The notes under the pieces: model-generated | What the model was told of the DNA's origin: nothing | Databases searched by the model: none | Seen by the model: the letters and a program-made list of their open reading frames with translations, nothing else | Shown here: in pieces, positions 1 through 11,038 of the stretch | How the letters are laid out: each line of letters begins with the position of its first letter | Numbering within the stretch: position 1 is the stretch's first letter | Position numbers and translations under genes: made by a program | NCBI GenBank assembly: GCA_013407085.1 | Contig: JACCGJ010000180.1 | Span: 1 to 64,000 of the forward strand | Direction of reading: 5' to 3' | DNA length: 64,000 nucleotides | Origin: Atriophallophorus winterbourni | Lineage: Eukaryota > Platyhelminthes > Trematoda > Plagiorchiida > Microphallidae

Positions 1-2470
1 AAACTGAAGCTTTTCGACACGAGATTTCACCGCACCAATTTGTCTGGTAAGCCTAGAATTGACGTCACCCGCATGTGCGAACCTAATCTAGCTGCGCGAT
101 TTGCAAAAGCCTCCACAGCCGAGTTCAGCAAGACAACCCCACTTGAATCGGCTTCAGAAAACTGGGAATCGATTAAAAACAGCATATGCCGAGTCGCACT
201 TTCCACTTTCGGTCCGAAGAAAGCTCGAACTAGCGACTGGTTCGAAGCAAAAGCTTCTGAGATGACTGCTGTGTTGGATGAGAAACGGTCAGCATTCTTG
301 AGGTTCAAATGTATGCCAACAGAGAAAACTTACGACTTTTACAGCATCCAGAAATAGGTCCAACAGACTGCCGGCGATGTGGCAAATGACTACTGGACAG
401 AAATTGCCTTAGTAATCCAAAACGCTTCGGATACTGGAAATTTTCACGGCATGTATGAGGGATCAAGAGAGCCCTTGGTCCAACAAACATAATGGCTCCC
501 ATTAAGTCCTGTATCTGGTGACCCGATTGTGGACAAACTCAGCAGATGGAAAGATGGGTAGAGCACTTCTCCTCTCTCTACTCTAGTGACAGTACGATTT
601 TACCACATGTATTTAAAAATGTCGAGCGGTTGCCGACTATTGAATATCTAGATACTCCCCCTACTCTTGATGAGCTCAATAGAGCAATCGACCGCTTAGC
701 AAATGGGGAGGCCCCTGGTGACGACGGAATTCCACCTGAGCTCATCGAATGCTGTAGAGCAGCATTATTACAACCGCTTCACCATTTGCCTTCTTCACTG
801 CTGGGCGGATGAGTTGTTTGTCCCACAAGAGATGCGAGACACAAAGATCATCACGCTATTCAAGAATAAAGGAGATAGAGGCGACTGCAACAACTACAGA
901 GGAATCTCCCTTCTGAAGGTTGTAGGCAAATTGTTTGCTAAAGTCTTACAGATCCGGCTGCAAGTTTTAGCTGATAGAATTTACTCCGAATCTCAATGTG
1001 GCTTCCGCAGGGGAAGATCAACAGTTGACATGTTCTTCTACCTGAGACAACTTTAAGAAAAGTGTCGGGAACAGCGTATGTCATTATACGCTGTTTTTTA
1101 TTGATTTAACGAAGGCATTCGAGTACGTCAGCAGGGTAGGTCTTTTCGAAATGCTTGATTTGATAGGCTGCCCCCCAAGACTGCTCAAACTCGTTATTTC
1201 GTTCCACTCAGCATGAGGGCTCAGGCCATTTTAACGGTTTCAGGTCAGAAGTCTTAAATTCGCCGAGGCGTCAAACAAGGGTGGGTCTGGCTATCCACGC
1301 TGTTCGGCAGTTCTTTGCTTACATTCTGAAAGTTACGCTTTCAGGAACGAGAACAGAATGGGTATTACTACGCACGCACGAAATGATTGGCAAGCTTTTC
1401 AACCTAAATCCGGTTGGAGCACAAACCAAGGCACGAAATGTGCTAATCCGTGACCTGGGTTTGCCGGACGGATGCAAGCCTGGATTGCTCACTCCCAGGA
1501 GCACCTTCAGTCTTAATGGACGTTTTCGTCGGCCATGCAAAGATTTGGTTAAAACAATAAGCATGAGCACAAGACACCAAAGTCCTTAGCCAAGGGATTT
1601 TCGCTCCCATAATAACTGTTGAAAACGTCAGCTTGAATCAGTACATCCAGTTCCAAATACCTTGGTCAACCATTGCGGAATAACCTCTCGCTAGAACGGA
1701 GGATGATAAGCGAATGGCCCAAATTGGAAGAGCAGCTGTCATTCTGTCTCGATTGAACTCTCGTGTTTAGGGTAACCGCAAGCTGACTGTAAAGACAAAG
1801 ATGATGGTATACAGCGCGTGCGTACTAAATGCTTTACTATACGGCAGTGAAACATGGACCACCCACGCAAGACACGAACGGAAGCTGAATGCTTTCCATC
1901 TACGAAGCATCCGTCGTATCTTTAACATATCGTGGATGGACAGAGTGACTAACGCTGGAGTGCTTTCAAAAGCTGGTCTACAGAGCATGTTTACCCTATT
2001 ACGTCAGCGCCGCCTGCGGTGGCTTGGTGATGTCTATATAATGGAAAATGGTCGCATTCCGAAAGATCTACTCTACGGTGAGTTGCAATTAGGAAGTCGA
2101 CCATTGGGCAGACCGCACTTGCGGTCAAAGACGTTTGCTCAAAAGAGATATGAAAGATCTTGGAATGACCCGGCGAGTTGGGAAGAAACGTGCTCTCGAC
2201 CCGCTCACATGGGAGGCACTGTGTAAAGCGTCGTCTGCATGCTGGGGAGGAGCAGATACAGATCTTGGCAGCTGAACGCAGATCACGCCGCCGACGTGCA
2301 ACTAACGCAATAAAACCGAGTTCTGACTATCGCTGCCAGCGCTGCGGGAGAGATTGTTCCTCCCGAATCGGACTGTTTAGTCACTCAAAAAGCTGCAAAA
2401 CTTGAACTTTCACGCGTTTGGGATGTACATCCATGGTCGACATCGACCGAAGGAGGCCAACAACAACCAA
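1..2470 (+). mobile_element. Decayed RTE-like non-LTR retrotransposon (LINE), 5'-truncated by the window edge
   Basis: Conceptual pieces in shifting frames read as one LINE polyprotein. 40-357 is the linker between endonuclease and reverse transcriptase. 546-812 and 703-1056 form the N-terminal reverse transcriptase, with a KNKGDRGDCNNYRGISLL-type block and CGFRRGRST. 1080-1140 holds a FIDLTKAFE block (RT motif A). 1801-2405 is the C-terminal part, with RRLRWLGD, the LGSRPLGRPHLR block and a final zinc-knuckle-like CxxCGRDCSSRIGLFSH motif ending at 2405. The FADD-containing centre is not recognisable. At least five frame changes and stops make it dead. The tail past 2405 (TCGACATCGACCGAAGG) recurs in copies at 59930-60442 and 56640-56755, so it marks the 3' UTR. 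It lies upstream of a DNA2 exon, presumably in an intron. RTE-type assignment is from motif memory and is tentative; LINE identity is secure. Confidence 0.85.
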
Positions 2471-2571
2471 ATTGCCGTTGTATTTCAGCGTTATTCCAAA
2501 CTATTGTTGTTAATATTTCATGTGTATTGGTTGTAACGTTTTGACTATCTTGTGCTATTATATCGTTTCAG

Positions 2572-2812
2572 CCAAGGCGGTTTGGATCGCAGTTTGTTTA
2601 CCCATCTGTTGGGTCTCACTGAGCACCAAAATACTCCAACTCCACATGTCGTTCAGCTGGATTTGCAATATCGCATGAATGCCCCAATCGTGCGCCTCGC
2701 TAATCGATTGTTCTACGATGGATCGTTGAAACCTGCCAACAGTGCTGTCGCAGAGGGCACTCTTGCTGACGAATTTCAAGGTTCTGTAGATGAATTCTGC
2801 ACTCAACGTGGG
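2572..2812 (+). CDS. DNA2: DNA2 helicase/nuclease, internal exon (helicase motif IV region)
   Basis: This exon codes part of the superfamily 1B helicase domain of DNA2, the nuclear and mitochondrial enzyme that trims 5' flaps in Okazaki-fragment maturation and resects DNA ends. The acceptor is TTTCAG at 2566-2571, leaving a one-base phase, and the first residues read QGGLDRSLF. The diagnostic stretch is VVQLDLQYRMN followed by LANRLFYDGSL, matching DNA2's VVQLTVQYRMN / LSNKLTYEGKL. The donor is uncertain: GGG|GTGAGA at 2812/2813 is the best match; TCT|GTAGAT near 2786 is an alternative. The helicase N-terminal half and the nuclease domain lie upstream of the window. Identity is firm; the 3' exon edge is inferred. 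Confidence 0.85.
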
Positions 2813-3498
2813 GTGAGAAACCTTGACTGAAATCTTGATATTTTTGGCTGAGGCTGACGATGCGAATTCACGCTGTGTAATGTTGCGAAATGGGTTTAAC
2901 CCGGATTCCACACTGATGTTGTCGGTGTCGGCCATGCACATCTTGATTCGTTCTTACACGAAGTTCGCAGGGTATAACAAAAGCGATTCCGAGTATCGAT
3001 TGCCCTGCTAAAATTCATGCTAATATAAAGTTACATGGTCAACGTGCTTTTTGAGCTGATGTACTTTTCCAAAAGTTGACTAACGCTAATACTCTGCCTT
3101 CGAACGATCGTTATAATGGTTTTTCCACCCTATCAGGTCAATATTGGCCGTATTTCTGTGAGTGTTACCCTATCTCTTGTGTTTGTTTATGCTACGTAAG
3201 CGAGAGACCTCAATAGGTTTTCGAAATTCGACAATAAAAATACGCATTACGACATAGGTAGGAAATCTTCGGCGAGGTTAGTGTGAGTGTCTGAAAGTTG
3301 TTCATTGCGATCTTGTATTTGCTTACGTCCAAGAGCTGGGACCGCCTTTTAATACCGATCGCTAACAGGCATTGACCATCATCACTTTTGTACGGGTGTG
3401 CAATTGTGAAGTGCTTTTGTGCTGCGCAGGTAACACTGCTAAATTATTTTCCAAATGGAGTTAGCTGCCATTTCTATTTTATACTCTCATATCCGTCA

Positions 3499-3580
3499 AG
3501 GCCTGGGTAACCTGACAGTATCTTAGGTCACGTGCGATCTCTGACTGTGTGGCTTGTGGTTTTATACATACAAGCATTAT
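3499..3580 (+). repeat. Dispersed repeat family A, partial copy
   Basis: It carries the family core GGCCTGGGTAACCTGACAGT, then ATCTTAGGTCACGTGC and a TGTGTGGC..TTTTATACATAC end. The same core recurs at 38955, 42222, 42660, 43110 and 49620 on this strand and inverted at 6898, 8895 and 14280. Confidence 0.8.
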
Positions 3581-4989
3581 CACCTGTACAATTTTGCAGC
3601 TAAACTTCATATCATTGCACGCACACACGACTGTTCATCTATGTTTCTCGGTGTTGCTTTCCACAGCTTCCTTCTTGGTTCTCTCGATGTCTTAGTGAGT
3701 CGCTTGTGGATAGTGTCTTGTTTCTCGACACCAGCAAGGTAGGTAAACGCTTTGATGTTGGTTTATGAATTTCCCTCGAATCTCTCGACTTTATGGCTCA
3801 TAAAACTTGCTCACGGAGGACTTGTTTATGCGATTTGGACGATCATCCCAATTAGCTTTTTCTCAAATATCCATCGCGTCCTATGCTGCCATAACAACTT
3901 GAATCTCGTATCTCATTTAAATTGACCTCGTGTTTAAGCGTAGGATTTAAATTGTCTTTACAGTTTTTTGCTGCGCGATACTGACCGTTACATTTATCCA
4001 TTTCTCACAAATCCTATTCGATACAAGTCCTTCACGAACACGGTTTGATGTTGCATGGGTATTCGAATGTGCGCACGAGAACACCTTACAGTCCCACTGC
4101 TATCAATCACTATTCGTGTGTCCGTTTATGTGCGGGCACATTTTACGACACCTTGCCTGATTCCAGTCTTGAGCAAAGTCGCATTCTCGAAACACACGTG
4201 GACAAAGTGTTGAGAGTATAAAACACAACTTGACCTGCTTATTTGGTGTTTTCTCTCTATGTTGATGATGTTTCTAAATTTTTGCTTGATCTTTTGAACT
4301 CCCGGGGTTTCGTGCGCCTCGATTCCGAGGCTACCGTGTACTAAACAGCTGGCTTGTGGAAATAACATTTTGTGCCTTTGACTCGCTGCTTATGGTAAAC
4401 AAAAAATTGGTATATACATTCAGAGACGAATACCACGAATTTCGGCGGTTATTTTACATGGTAATAATACTTCATACTTGCTCCAGTTGCAGTGTTGTAC
4501 CTCCCAAAATGAACGAGTTTATTCGAATGAAGTCGAAGCAAAGCTGGTTTCCGTGCTCGTACGCTGTGCACTTTCGGCAAGTTTCATTTCGCTCACTTCA
4601 ATTTATAATACAAAAGGCTGATTTTTTGGAATTCTAGTTTCATTTTTTACCTCTGTTTACTCCGACATTATCTGAAATCCGTCTTTTTGAACTCCCAGGA
4701 ATCTTTTGGAAACTCCACTTCCGTTGTAACATCTCTTCAAAACCAATCTGACTATTTTTACTATAATAAGCAAACTGAAGTTAATATTAGCGTTCTCATC
4801 AGGTTTACTTCTCTACCGTGACCTTTTCATGCATTATCTATCGGTACTCGATTTTACATAAAATGCGCATTAAACTGTTTCCTGGCTTCCGTAAATGCGA
4901 CTGTAAATTTGTGATCGACTTTTTAAAAGCTATTGATGACAATTCATTTCAAAGTCATCTATCTTAGAATATCCGTGTTTGCGGGTTTG

Positions 4990-5040
4990 CCCAACACACA
5001 CCCCGCGACCGGTTTCATGCTGTTTGCAATTATCTGCTAG
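4990..5040 (-). repeat. Family C (hammerhead SINE-like) fragment, degenerate
   Basis: Read on the minus strand it gives GCAAACAGCATGAAACCGGT followed by CGCGGGGTGTG, the hammerhead 3' half of family C. The CTGATGA box has decayed to a form like GCAGATAA, so it should be inactive. Confidence 0.65.
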
Positions 5041-5969
5041 TGATCCGTCATAATTTGTTAAATCAACTCTGGTCATCTCTGTAATACGTTGAACGAAAGC
5101 GACCTACGTTTGCTGAGTTCAATGCTGTGTTGGGTCTTTTTATCGTGAAACACCACTGTGGCTTTCTATTCAAGCTCTTTCCAACCGTAGAAACAACCTG
5201 CAGTGTAACAAGCCAAAGTATGAACGCGACCCGCTATATTTTATTGGCATTCTTTTACTCCTATGATGGCGGTTATTTCCTTATGGTCAATCAGTGGAAT
5301 TTTCTTGCCCATTCACCTTTTACGGCCAGCGTAAGATAGCTTTCATACAGTGTGCATTCATTTTACCTTAAGAAAATACTTTGTTGTGACTCGGGCTCAA
5401 TACTTCTTTCGCGTAAATTTTTGTCATTGACCAACTGCCCAACACAAGATGCTATCAACTATTTCTATCTTAAACTTACAACTAGTAGGGTTTCAGAGAG
5501 CTGTGTGTGAGTCCTAGGTCGATAATTTGCACTGATTCTTTAGACAGGCACTAGTCGAGACTACAAGAGCAATCAAATCGACTCTCAGAGTCCGCTAACC
5601 TTTTACTTTCGCAAACATTTTGCGAGATTGTCCGAGGGTCTAGCGATCAGTTCTAAACAAGGAAAGCATAGTGGTTCTGGTGCTTGTTGGAGTAGCGAGC
5701 GAACTCACTGTCGTAGCACACTTAAATTCAGACTGCTCACGGCCACATCTAAGCAATAGCCCCGAATTGTTGTGTCACTTGATTTTCTGTTGCCGTCGTC
5801 TTGCATCGCGCGAACTGTTAGTAAGGATTCACCGAAAATATTCCCTACTTGATCGTATTAGGGTCTCGATTTAGATATAATAGACAATTTTATCAATCTT
5901 GCGCCTCATTTGTCAAAGGATTTATTCACACATTATGCCATTGTTTAACACTTTAACCGCATCTCCGAG

Positions 5970-6075
5970 ATCGGCCGCTATGCCGTGCCTGCATCTCGTT
6001 CAAACTGGTATTTCTTCAGTGACCCTTGAGGCAGCAGGAAGGGAGGTTGTGTGTCGCTCTGGTGTTATAAAATCC
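5970..6075 (+). CDS. DNA2: Probable small DNA2 exon (between motifs IV and V)
   Basis: The frame SAAMPCLHLVQTGISS then TLEAAGREVVCRSGVIKS fits the DNA2 segment that reads PVCFLNTD...VTEAKLIVFLTSIFVKAG in the human protein. If it ends at AAATCC|GTGCGA (6075/6076, phase 0) it joins cleanly to the next exon's RGLNPASVGV, giving a continuous alignment. The acceptor CCGAG at 5965-5969 is weak. The alternative is chance coding potential. Residues between this exon and the motif IV exon remain missing. This is inference from spacing, phase and weak similarity. Confidence 0.45.
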
Positions 6076-6338
6076 GTGCGACAAATGTGGTACACGATGT
6101 GGACAGTAAACGCTGTATTCATTTTGTGCAACGTGCGCTGTATGTGTACCACATGTGGTGCACGATGCAGGTTGAGACAGACACCCGTGTACCATATATG
6201 GCGCACGATGTGGTTAACGTGTTAAGCATTGAGGAGGCTTCGCTTTGCACCACGCCTCGTCCTTCCCTTTTTATGTGCACAAGCATGATGCTCGTTGTTT
6301 ACTGGTTTACTCTTCCCTCTGGTTCTGTCTCTCTGCAG

Positions 6339-6563
6339 CGCGGCCTCAATCCTGCTAGCGTCGGTGTGATGGCGCCTCATCGTAGTCAAGTGGTTTTGAT
6401 TAAAAATTTGTTGCGCGAAACACGGACGCTTTGGGGCCCAAGCAACGATGCGTCCGCGGTGGAGGTTAACACTGTGGATCAATTTCAGGGACGCGATAAA
6501 CGCATGATCGTGCTCAGTTTGACCGTCTGTTCGGGAAATTCTACGGAACAGCTTGCAAATCCG
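6339..6563 (+). CDS. DNA2: DNA2 helicase/nuclease exon (helicase motif V)
   Basis: A phase 0 exon of 75 codons, bounded by acceptor TCTCTGCAG (ending 6338) and donor CCG|GTGAGC (6564). It codes VGVMAPHRSQ, matching DNA2's IGIIAPYRQQ, then VEVNTVDQFQGRDKRMIVLSL split over the motif V region, matching [20 protein letters not shown]. This motif contacts ATP and DNA across the RecA-like domains. Splice phases agree with the next exon (8292). Identity and boundaries are both well supported. Confidence 0.93.
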
Positions 6564-6897
6564 GTGAGCGCAATTTTTATCCCAGCACTGATTACTTAAC
6601 AAGTTCAATAAAGGATAAATTAATGTTAAAAAGTTCGCCAAGTCTGCTACCAAGTGAAAATCTCGTTTTTGAGCATAATGCTAAGGCGAAACAACTTCGG
6701 ACCCGTGGTTGTTTTGTTGCGAAAGGCTGAAATTTTCAATAAGATTGTCCTAGATGTAATTTGTAGGTTCCTTGAATGATCTCATGTAATTTTTGGACAA
6801 TTGTTTCTTCGCTTTAAAGCAATTGAGCACATCAATCAACCATATGATATTTTGGCGGCAGTTTGGGTTGTTGGCATTTCATACCAAGCTTCTTCTA

Positions 6898-7052
6898 TGT
6901 TATGGTATGAAAGCACAAGCCTTATCCAGACTGCATGTGGGCGATACTACTGTCAGGTTGCCCAGGAATAGGCATATATGAGGAGGGACACAGAAGTGGT
7001 AGTGAGTCTCCAGCATGTTTCAGCGTACAGCTCACTAACTCCGGTCAATCAA
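6898..7052 (-). repeat. Dispersed repeat family A, nearly complete copy inside a DNA2 intron
   Basis: On the plus strand it starts TATGGTATGAAAGCACAAGC and includes ACTGTCAGGTTGCCCAGG and an AGTGAGTCTCCAGC segment. This is the reverse complement of the family A consensus seen at 49490-49720. The rest of the intron (6564-8291) holds family B at 7594-7900 and nothing else I recognise. Confidence 0.8.
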
Positions 7053-7593
7053 TCAGGCTTCTTGTAATCTCTTAGGATCATCTTTGCGACACCAACTACG
7101 CAACATCATGTTTAGCACGTAGTCGGACAGCTTCTGTGGCTATTTAGGTTCCACCGTTCCCATCTATTCAGGATATTTCTCGTTTTTGTTGTATGGTAGT
7201 GATGCAATTGGTACGTGGTACCTGCGCCATGCTGTCCATGATAATTAAGGTGGCAGGATGCTTCTTCATTTCGGTGTACCAATTCCAGGCTGTTTATCTT
7301 GGCTACTTTAGACCCTCTCTTCCTTAACAGTTGACCGACAGGTCTTCACTTGACGCCGTCGTCAAGTACGGGCGTTTAGGGTCGCTGAATCTTTCTTTCA
7401 AAAGACATGGTCGTTGAATGTAAGCGGAGCGCAGCGAACTAATATTCTCGATTATTTTTACTCAGTGCGTTTCATTAAGTCTTCGTTCTTTATGATAATA
7501 GGCTAACGAAGCCCCTGAGATCTAAGGCGAATACCGGTCAGTCTTTGTGTTTCCCAACCGTATCTCTGCGTAGATTTGTTGAATGCCTTCATT

Positions 7594-7900
7594 CTAATAT
7601 CCGGGCTCTTTGACTGTCCAAACATCGCAGGGTCGTCCAAAACGGATTCTCGTATCTGTATCATTTCCCCCTTTAGTATCTATCATCATTGTCAGAGACA
7701 GCATTACACCGGTAGCATGTGCCGAGTGCTTAACTGCCACACAACCATGAAAAATGTTAAATTCTAAAAGATGGGGAACTTTGGGGCTTAAATAGCGGCC
7801 AATTATATAGAAGACTAAGCACAAACAAAGTTGGATGAGGTTCCTACATCTCGAATGGAACATGCGCTCAATCAAGTTTTGTGAGCGAGTAAAGCTGCAT
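7594..7900 (-). repeat. Dispersed repeat family B (SINE-like), long copy
   Basis: Read on the minus strand it contains TTCATGGTTGTGTGGCAGTT, AAGCACTCGGCACATGCTAC and GGTGTAATGCTGTCT, shared with 10790-10925, 17795-17915 and 62268-62335. Its other end (GATGAGGTTCCTACATCTCG and AATGGAACATGCGCTCAATC on the plus strand) is shared with the 5' edge of the LINE copy at 20045-20115. The TGGCAGTTAAGC segment resembles a pol III A box, but I see no clear B box, so tRNA derivation is only possible. Confidence 0.7.
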
Positions 7901-8291
7901 CAGCACAACAGCTTCCTTGCGGCTTTCACTGCCACGCATCATAACAAGCTTTCCTCGTCGCTCCACTTGGCAAGATTAAACAAACACTCCAAGTACATGC
8001 TTAGTGCAAGACCGTCACTGAACACGGTTTCGGGATCTATCCTGAAGCGTAAGTAACCACTGCGATATTTGATCGCGGGGACCTCAGCCAGGTAGATGTG
8101 CTAGGCCAACTTTGAAATGGTTCCTAGTAATGGTTTTTAGCTGTATCTATGCCCCTGTTATCACCGGAGTTAATTTTCAGGACTGTACTACCCTACCGAA
8201 ACGTATGTTTATCCTGACCCCAGTAGATTCGGTTTACTTGTTTACGATGAAAGATATCAAAAGCTATTGTGTATTTCTAATCCCGCCACAG

Positions 8292-8522
8292 GAATCGCCA
8301 TCAGCTCCGTCGCGTGCTGCTTTGCTGGATGATGACGCCCGGTTGACCGTCGCGATAACTCGAGCGAAACACAAATTCCTGATTGTCGGCTGTTCATGCA
8401 CGAGCCCAGTGGAACAGCCATCGAAGCGGCCTCTCGCTCGACTCCACAAGGTCATGCGCGAGACGAACGATGTGCTTCTGGTCGGCTCAGACGACTTTGA
8501 GCTGCTCGCGAGAATGGCATAA
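8292..8522 (+). CDS. DNA2: DNA2 helicase/nuclease, last exon (helicase motif VI and C-terminus)
   Basis: The exon starts after CCGCCACAG (ending 8291) in phase 0, which fits the 6563 donor, and ends at a TAA at 8520-8522, coding 76 residues. LTVAITRAKHKFLIVGC is helicase motif VI, matching DNA2's LNVAITRAKHKLILLGC; the arginine of TRAKH is the arginine finger. The tail PLARLHKVM aligns with the human PLEKLLNHL end. No AATAAA follows closely; one occurs near 9092. The gene runs on the same strand as the exons at 2572 and 6339. Confidence 0.93.
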   Translation, partial: ESPSAPSRAALLDDDARLTVAITRAKHKFLIVGCSCTSPVEQPSKRPLARLHKVMRETNDVLLVGSDDFELLARMA

Positions 8523-9595
8523 TTCACGTACACTATCTCAGGAATCGTTTATCAACAAGATTTTGTACATGCTTGTTAAATATAGATACTTTTTTATTTT
8601 TGATAACGCTGTTTGTTTTTAAAAACTACGGCAATTCGTTGTAATAGACGAGATTTGTTTGTCCTTGTGGAACGTGCCAGTAAAGCATTTGATTATGTCA
8701 GTTCCTAGAAACGAACTGCTGCAATCAAGCTATTGCTTTGCTCCGCTTCTCTACGAAATTTGACTGAATCTAGTTTCCATTTAATAGAAGAAAAAGAAAA
8801 CGACTTTATTCATGTACACAACTTTTCAGTAATTCAACCAATTTCTCCACAAAGCTGTGAAAAAGTGAAATGTATAAAATTACACAAGCTCACTAAATAC
8901 TGTACGTGGGCCAAAATACGTGGGCCAGGTTACCCGGGTCTAGACAGACGTGCGAATCAAATTAGAAAATTTACGAGGAGATCCGATCATTAGTTATCAT
9001 ATTGTCAGGCGCATCTTCAACTCCCAAGCATCCATCGATTGATTAACCTTTATCGTACCAGGTAAGGAACAAAAGAGTTTCTTGAATAGAGAATAAAATT
9101 GTGGCTTCGAGTGGAGGAAAAGATTTGCAGGCAACGATGGTCTTGTTCAGTGGATGTGAACTATCAGAAGAAATGTTTTCCATCAGCCTCTTGGATTTAC
9201 GGAAATGACGATCGACAATAGTGTCTCGAATTAAATCCGCGGAGACAGCTCAATCTTGAGATAACCTTAATACCTGTTTTGATCAGCAGAAAATCATTTT
9301 CCTGTAAGCCAGGAAAAATTACGGGGATTGCTTAAAACAGGTGTGGAACGATGCACGAAAAAACAAACTGTTGAATTAGATTCGGTGGGATGGAGAGAGA
9401 ACAGATTCGAAGAATGACAACCGGTGAACTTTAAGGAATTATGTGGTCAAATGATTGGTCCAGCTTAGACTGTCGGATATTATTATTATATATTATTATT
9501 ACACAAGTCTTTACAGACGATGTGCCAACAAGTATACCATGAAGAGGGTACATGATGAAAGAAAAAAGTAGGTTCCATGGTTCTTGTTGAAGGCG
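8523..9595. other. Intergenic, downstream of DNA2
   Basis: No gene seen. A family A fragment (minus orientation, with a partly doubled ACGTGGGCCA) lies at about 8895-8960, and a short ATT/TTA-rich stretch at 9479-9502. Confidence 0.6.
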
Positions 9596-10055
9596 ACATA
9601 CTACCCGGTTGCCAAGGCCGAAGTAGGGGGTTAGCCCACCCGGAGCCTTCCCGCAAGGCAGCGTTTTTTTCCTTCACGAGAGCCGGTGACCATTTTGAGG
9701 GTTCTTGCGCCTCTCTTGAAGTGCCTCGACGATTGTTCGAGTACGCCTCTCTAGCCTTTGCACGACCAGGTGCAACCTGCTAGGCAGCAGGGATTTTTCC
9801 TCGGGGTTCACTCCCGAAGCCTTTCCCGCAATCGGGTATGCCGCAAGGCAGCGGAGGTTTGGAATCAGGGTTTTCCTTCCCTTAGATGGACTGCTCTCCC
9901 AGGCTGACGAGCTCCATCTGCCCGGAGCAAACTGGTTTTGAGGCGCCAGTCATCCGCCTTCGCCCCTTCTCCTGTCAGTAAAAGCAGTTCCGCCACGTGC
10001 AGGTCAGGAGCTGGGCTTTGATTGTCAGAGGCTGTTTGAGACGCACGTCATATGG
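9596..10055 (+). mobile_element. Element D: GC-rich non-autonomous element, copy 1
   Basis: A stretch far richer in GC than its surroundings. It shares blocks in order with 45825-45297 (minus strand) and 41190-41425: TCTAGCCTTTGCACGACCAG, CCGCAAGGCAGCGGAGGTTT, GAGCTCCATCTGCCC, a CGCCCCTTCTCCTGT block and the terminus TTTGAGACGCAC. No long ORF runs in a conserved frame. The 3' end is well defined because three copies stop at GACGCAC; the 5' end is approximate. Whether it is a SINE, a deletion derivative of a larger LINE or another class cannot be decided from these copies. Confidence 0.65.
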
Positions 10056-10340
10056 GAGTATTTTATAGACAGTGGGAGCTCATCCACACTGCCGTCCCCG
10101 GCTGTGACAACCTTGGAATCGTCCGATATTATAACGCCAAGGTACTTGAAGCTACTACATCTTTCGAACACCGAGCCATTAAATGAAACACGATGAATGT
10201 TTTGATGCATAGCAAAACATTGCTGTCCAGTCGAGTTGTAAAATACCATTTCGTTGCATTTTTGGCTATTCAAAGATAAACAAAGTGTGGATGACCAATG
10301 CTTGTAATCATTGATTCTAAATCATGTTGTTCGACTCAAT
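10056..10340 (-). mobile_element. LINE reverse-transcriptase C-terminal fragment
   Basis: The minus-strand frame at 10273-10025 reads KCNEMVFYN, then FERCSSFKYLGVIISDD, a block typical of the region just after the FADD box in LINE reverse transcriptases. It abuts the 3' end of element D. The fragment is 5' and 3' truncated. Confidence 0.7.
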
Positions 10341-10789
10341 GCAATGGTAATGTCGGTGTATTTAATAGTAAGTGCAGAAGGGTTACAAGGAGGATCAGAA
10401 ATGTAAATAGAAACTAAAAATGGGACAGTATTGCATCCTTTAGGACACTACGCCGGAAACGGTATCGCACGCGAGGTCTTGCTATTCCCGACCGTTTATT
10501 GAAAACGACCTTGCAAGTAGAATGCAACCTAATGAAGTATATCCTCTCATATTTCCCCTTAAATTTGAGCTCTCTCAAATCTGTTTATTATTCTGTTACC
10601 GAATACTTGGCTGATTATGCTGGTTTTCACCTCCCGTACCCTTTCAACAAACTGGGATTCCACTAAAATTTTCAATACCCATATTGTTTTTCAGACCTCG
10701 ATGCTGATTTCCGCCTTTTGACGCTTACATAACACTTTTCAATGAACTTTATCTCGTTATCCAACAGAATGCTTGTGTATTTTCGCCCA

Positions 10790-10925
10790 AAGCCTGCCAC
10801 TTTTAAGTCCCACCCTTCCCCATCTTTTAGGATTTCACTTTTTCATGGTTGTGTGGCAGTTAAGCATTCGGTACGCGCTACCGGTGTAATGCTGTCTGTG
10901 ATGATGATGATGATGCACATTTTCC
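10790..10925 (+). repeat. Dispersed repeat family B copy
   Basis: Contains the same ordered blocks as the copy at 7594-7900: TTCCCCATCTTTTAGGATTT, TTCATGGTTGTGTGGCAGTT, CTACCGGTGTAATGCTGTCT and a terminal run of (GAT)n. Between 10340 and 10790 I see no feature. Confidence 0.75.
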
Positions 10926-11038
10926 GGTTTCCATTCAAGTTGGTTTTGTTTACGTGTGTATACCATCTTGAGCTATTGGTAAGTGAACCAACGCCTCACG
11001 TCATTTATCTAACAAAATTTCACGTTTTCACAATTGGT

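Larger units (their letters stand above)
2813..5969 (+). other. DNA2 intron; mostly no recognisable coding sequence
   Basis: This interval separates the motif IV exon from the next probable exon. I see one family A repeat (3499-3580) and one antisense family C fragment (4990-5040). Short open frames occur around 2823-3011 and 4126-4370 but carry no convincing homology or splice sites. About 40 residues of DNA2 sequence expected here are unaccounted for, so a small exon may be hidden. Confidence 0.5.

Noticed and set aside
2823..3011. ORF reading TEILIFLAEADD, considered as the next DNA2 segment (TEAKLIVFL)
   Set aside because: The similarity is a few residues only, the frame does not follow the donor phase, and the rest does not match.
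4126..4370. Minus-strand ORF with GIRQG and plus-strand open stretch reading LYVDDVSKFLLDLL, suggestive of a reverse transcriptase or a DNA2 exon
   Set aside because: No other RT motif in order, no acceptor in the short open stretch, and no alignment to DNA2. Likely chance.
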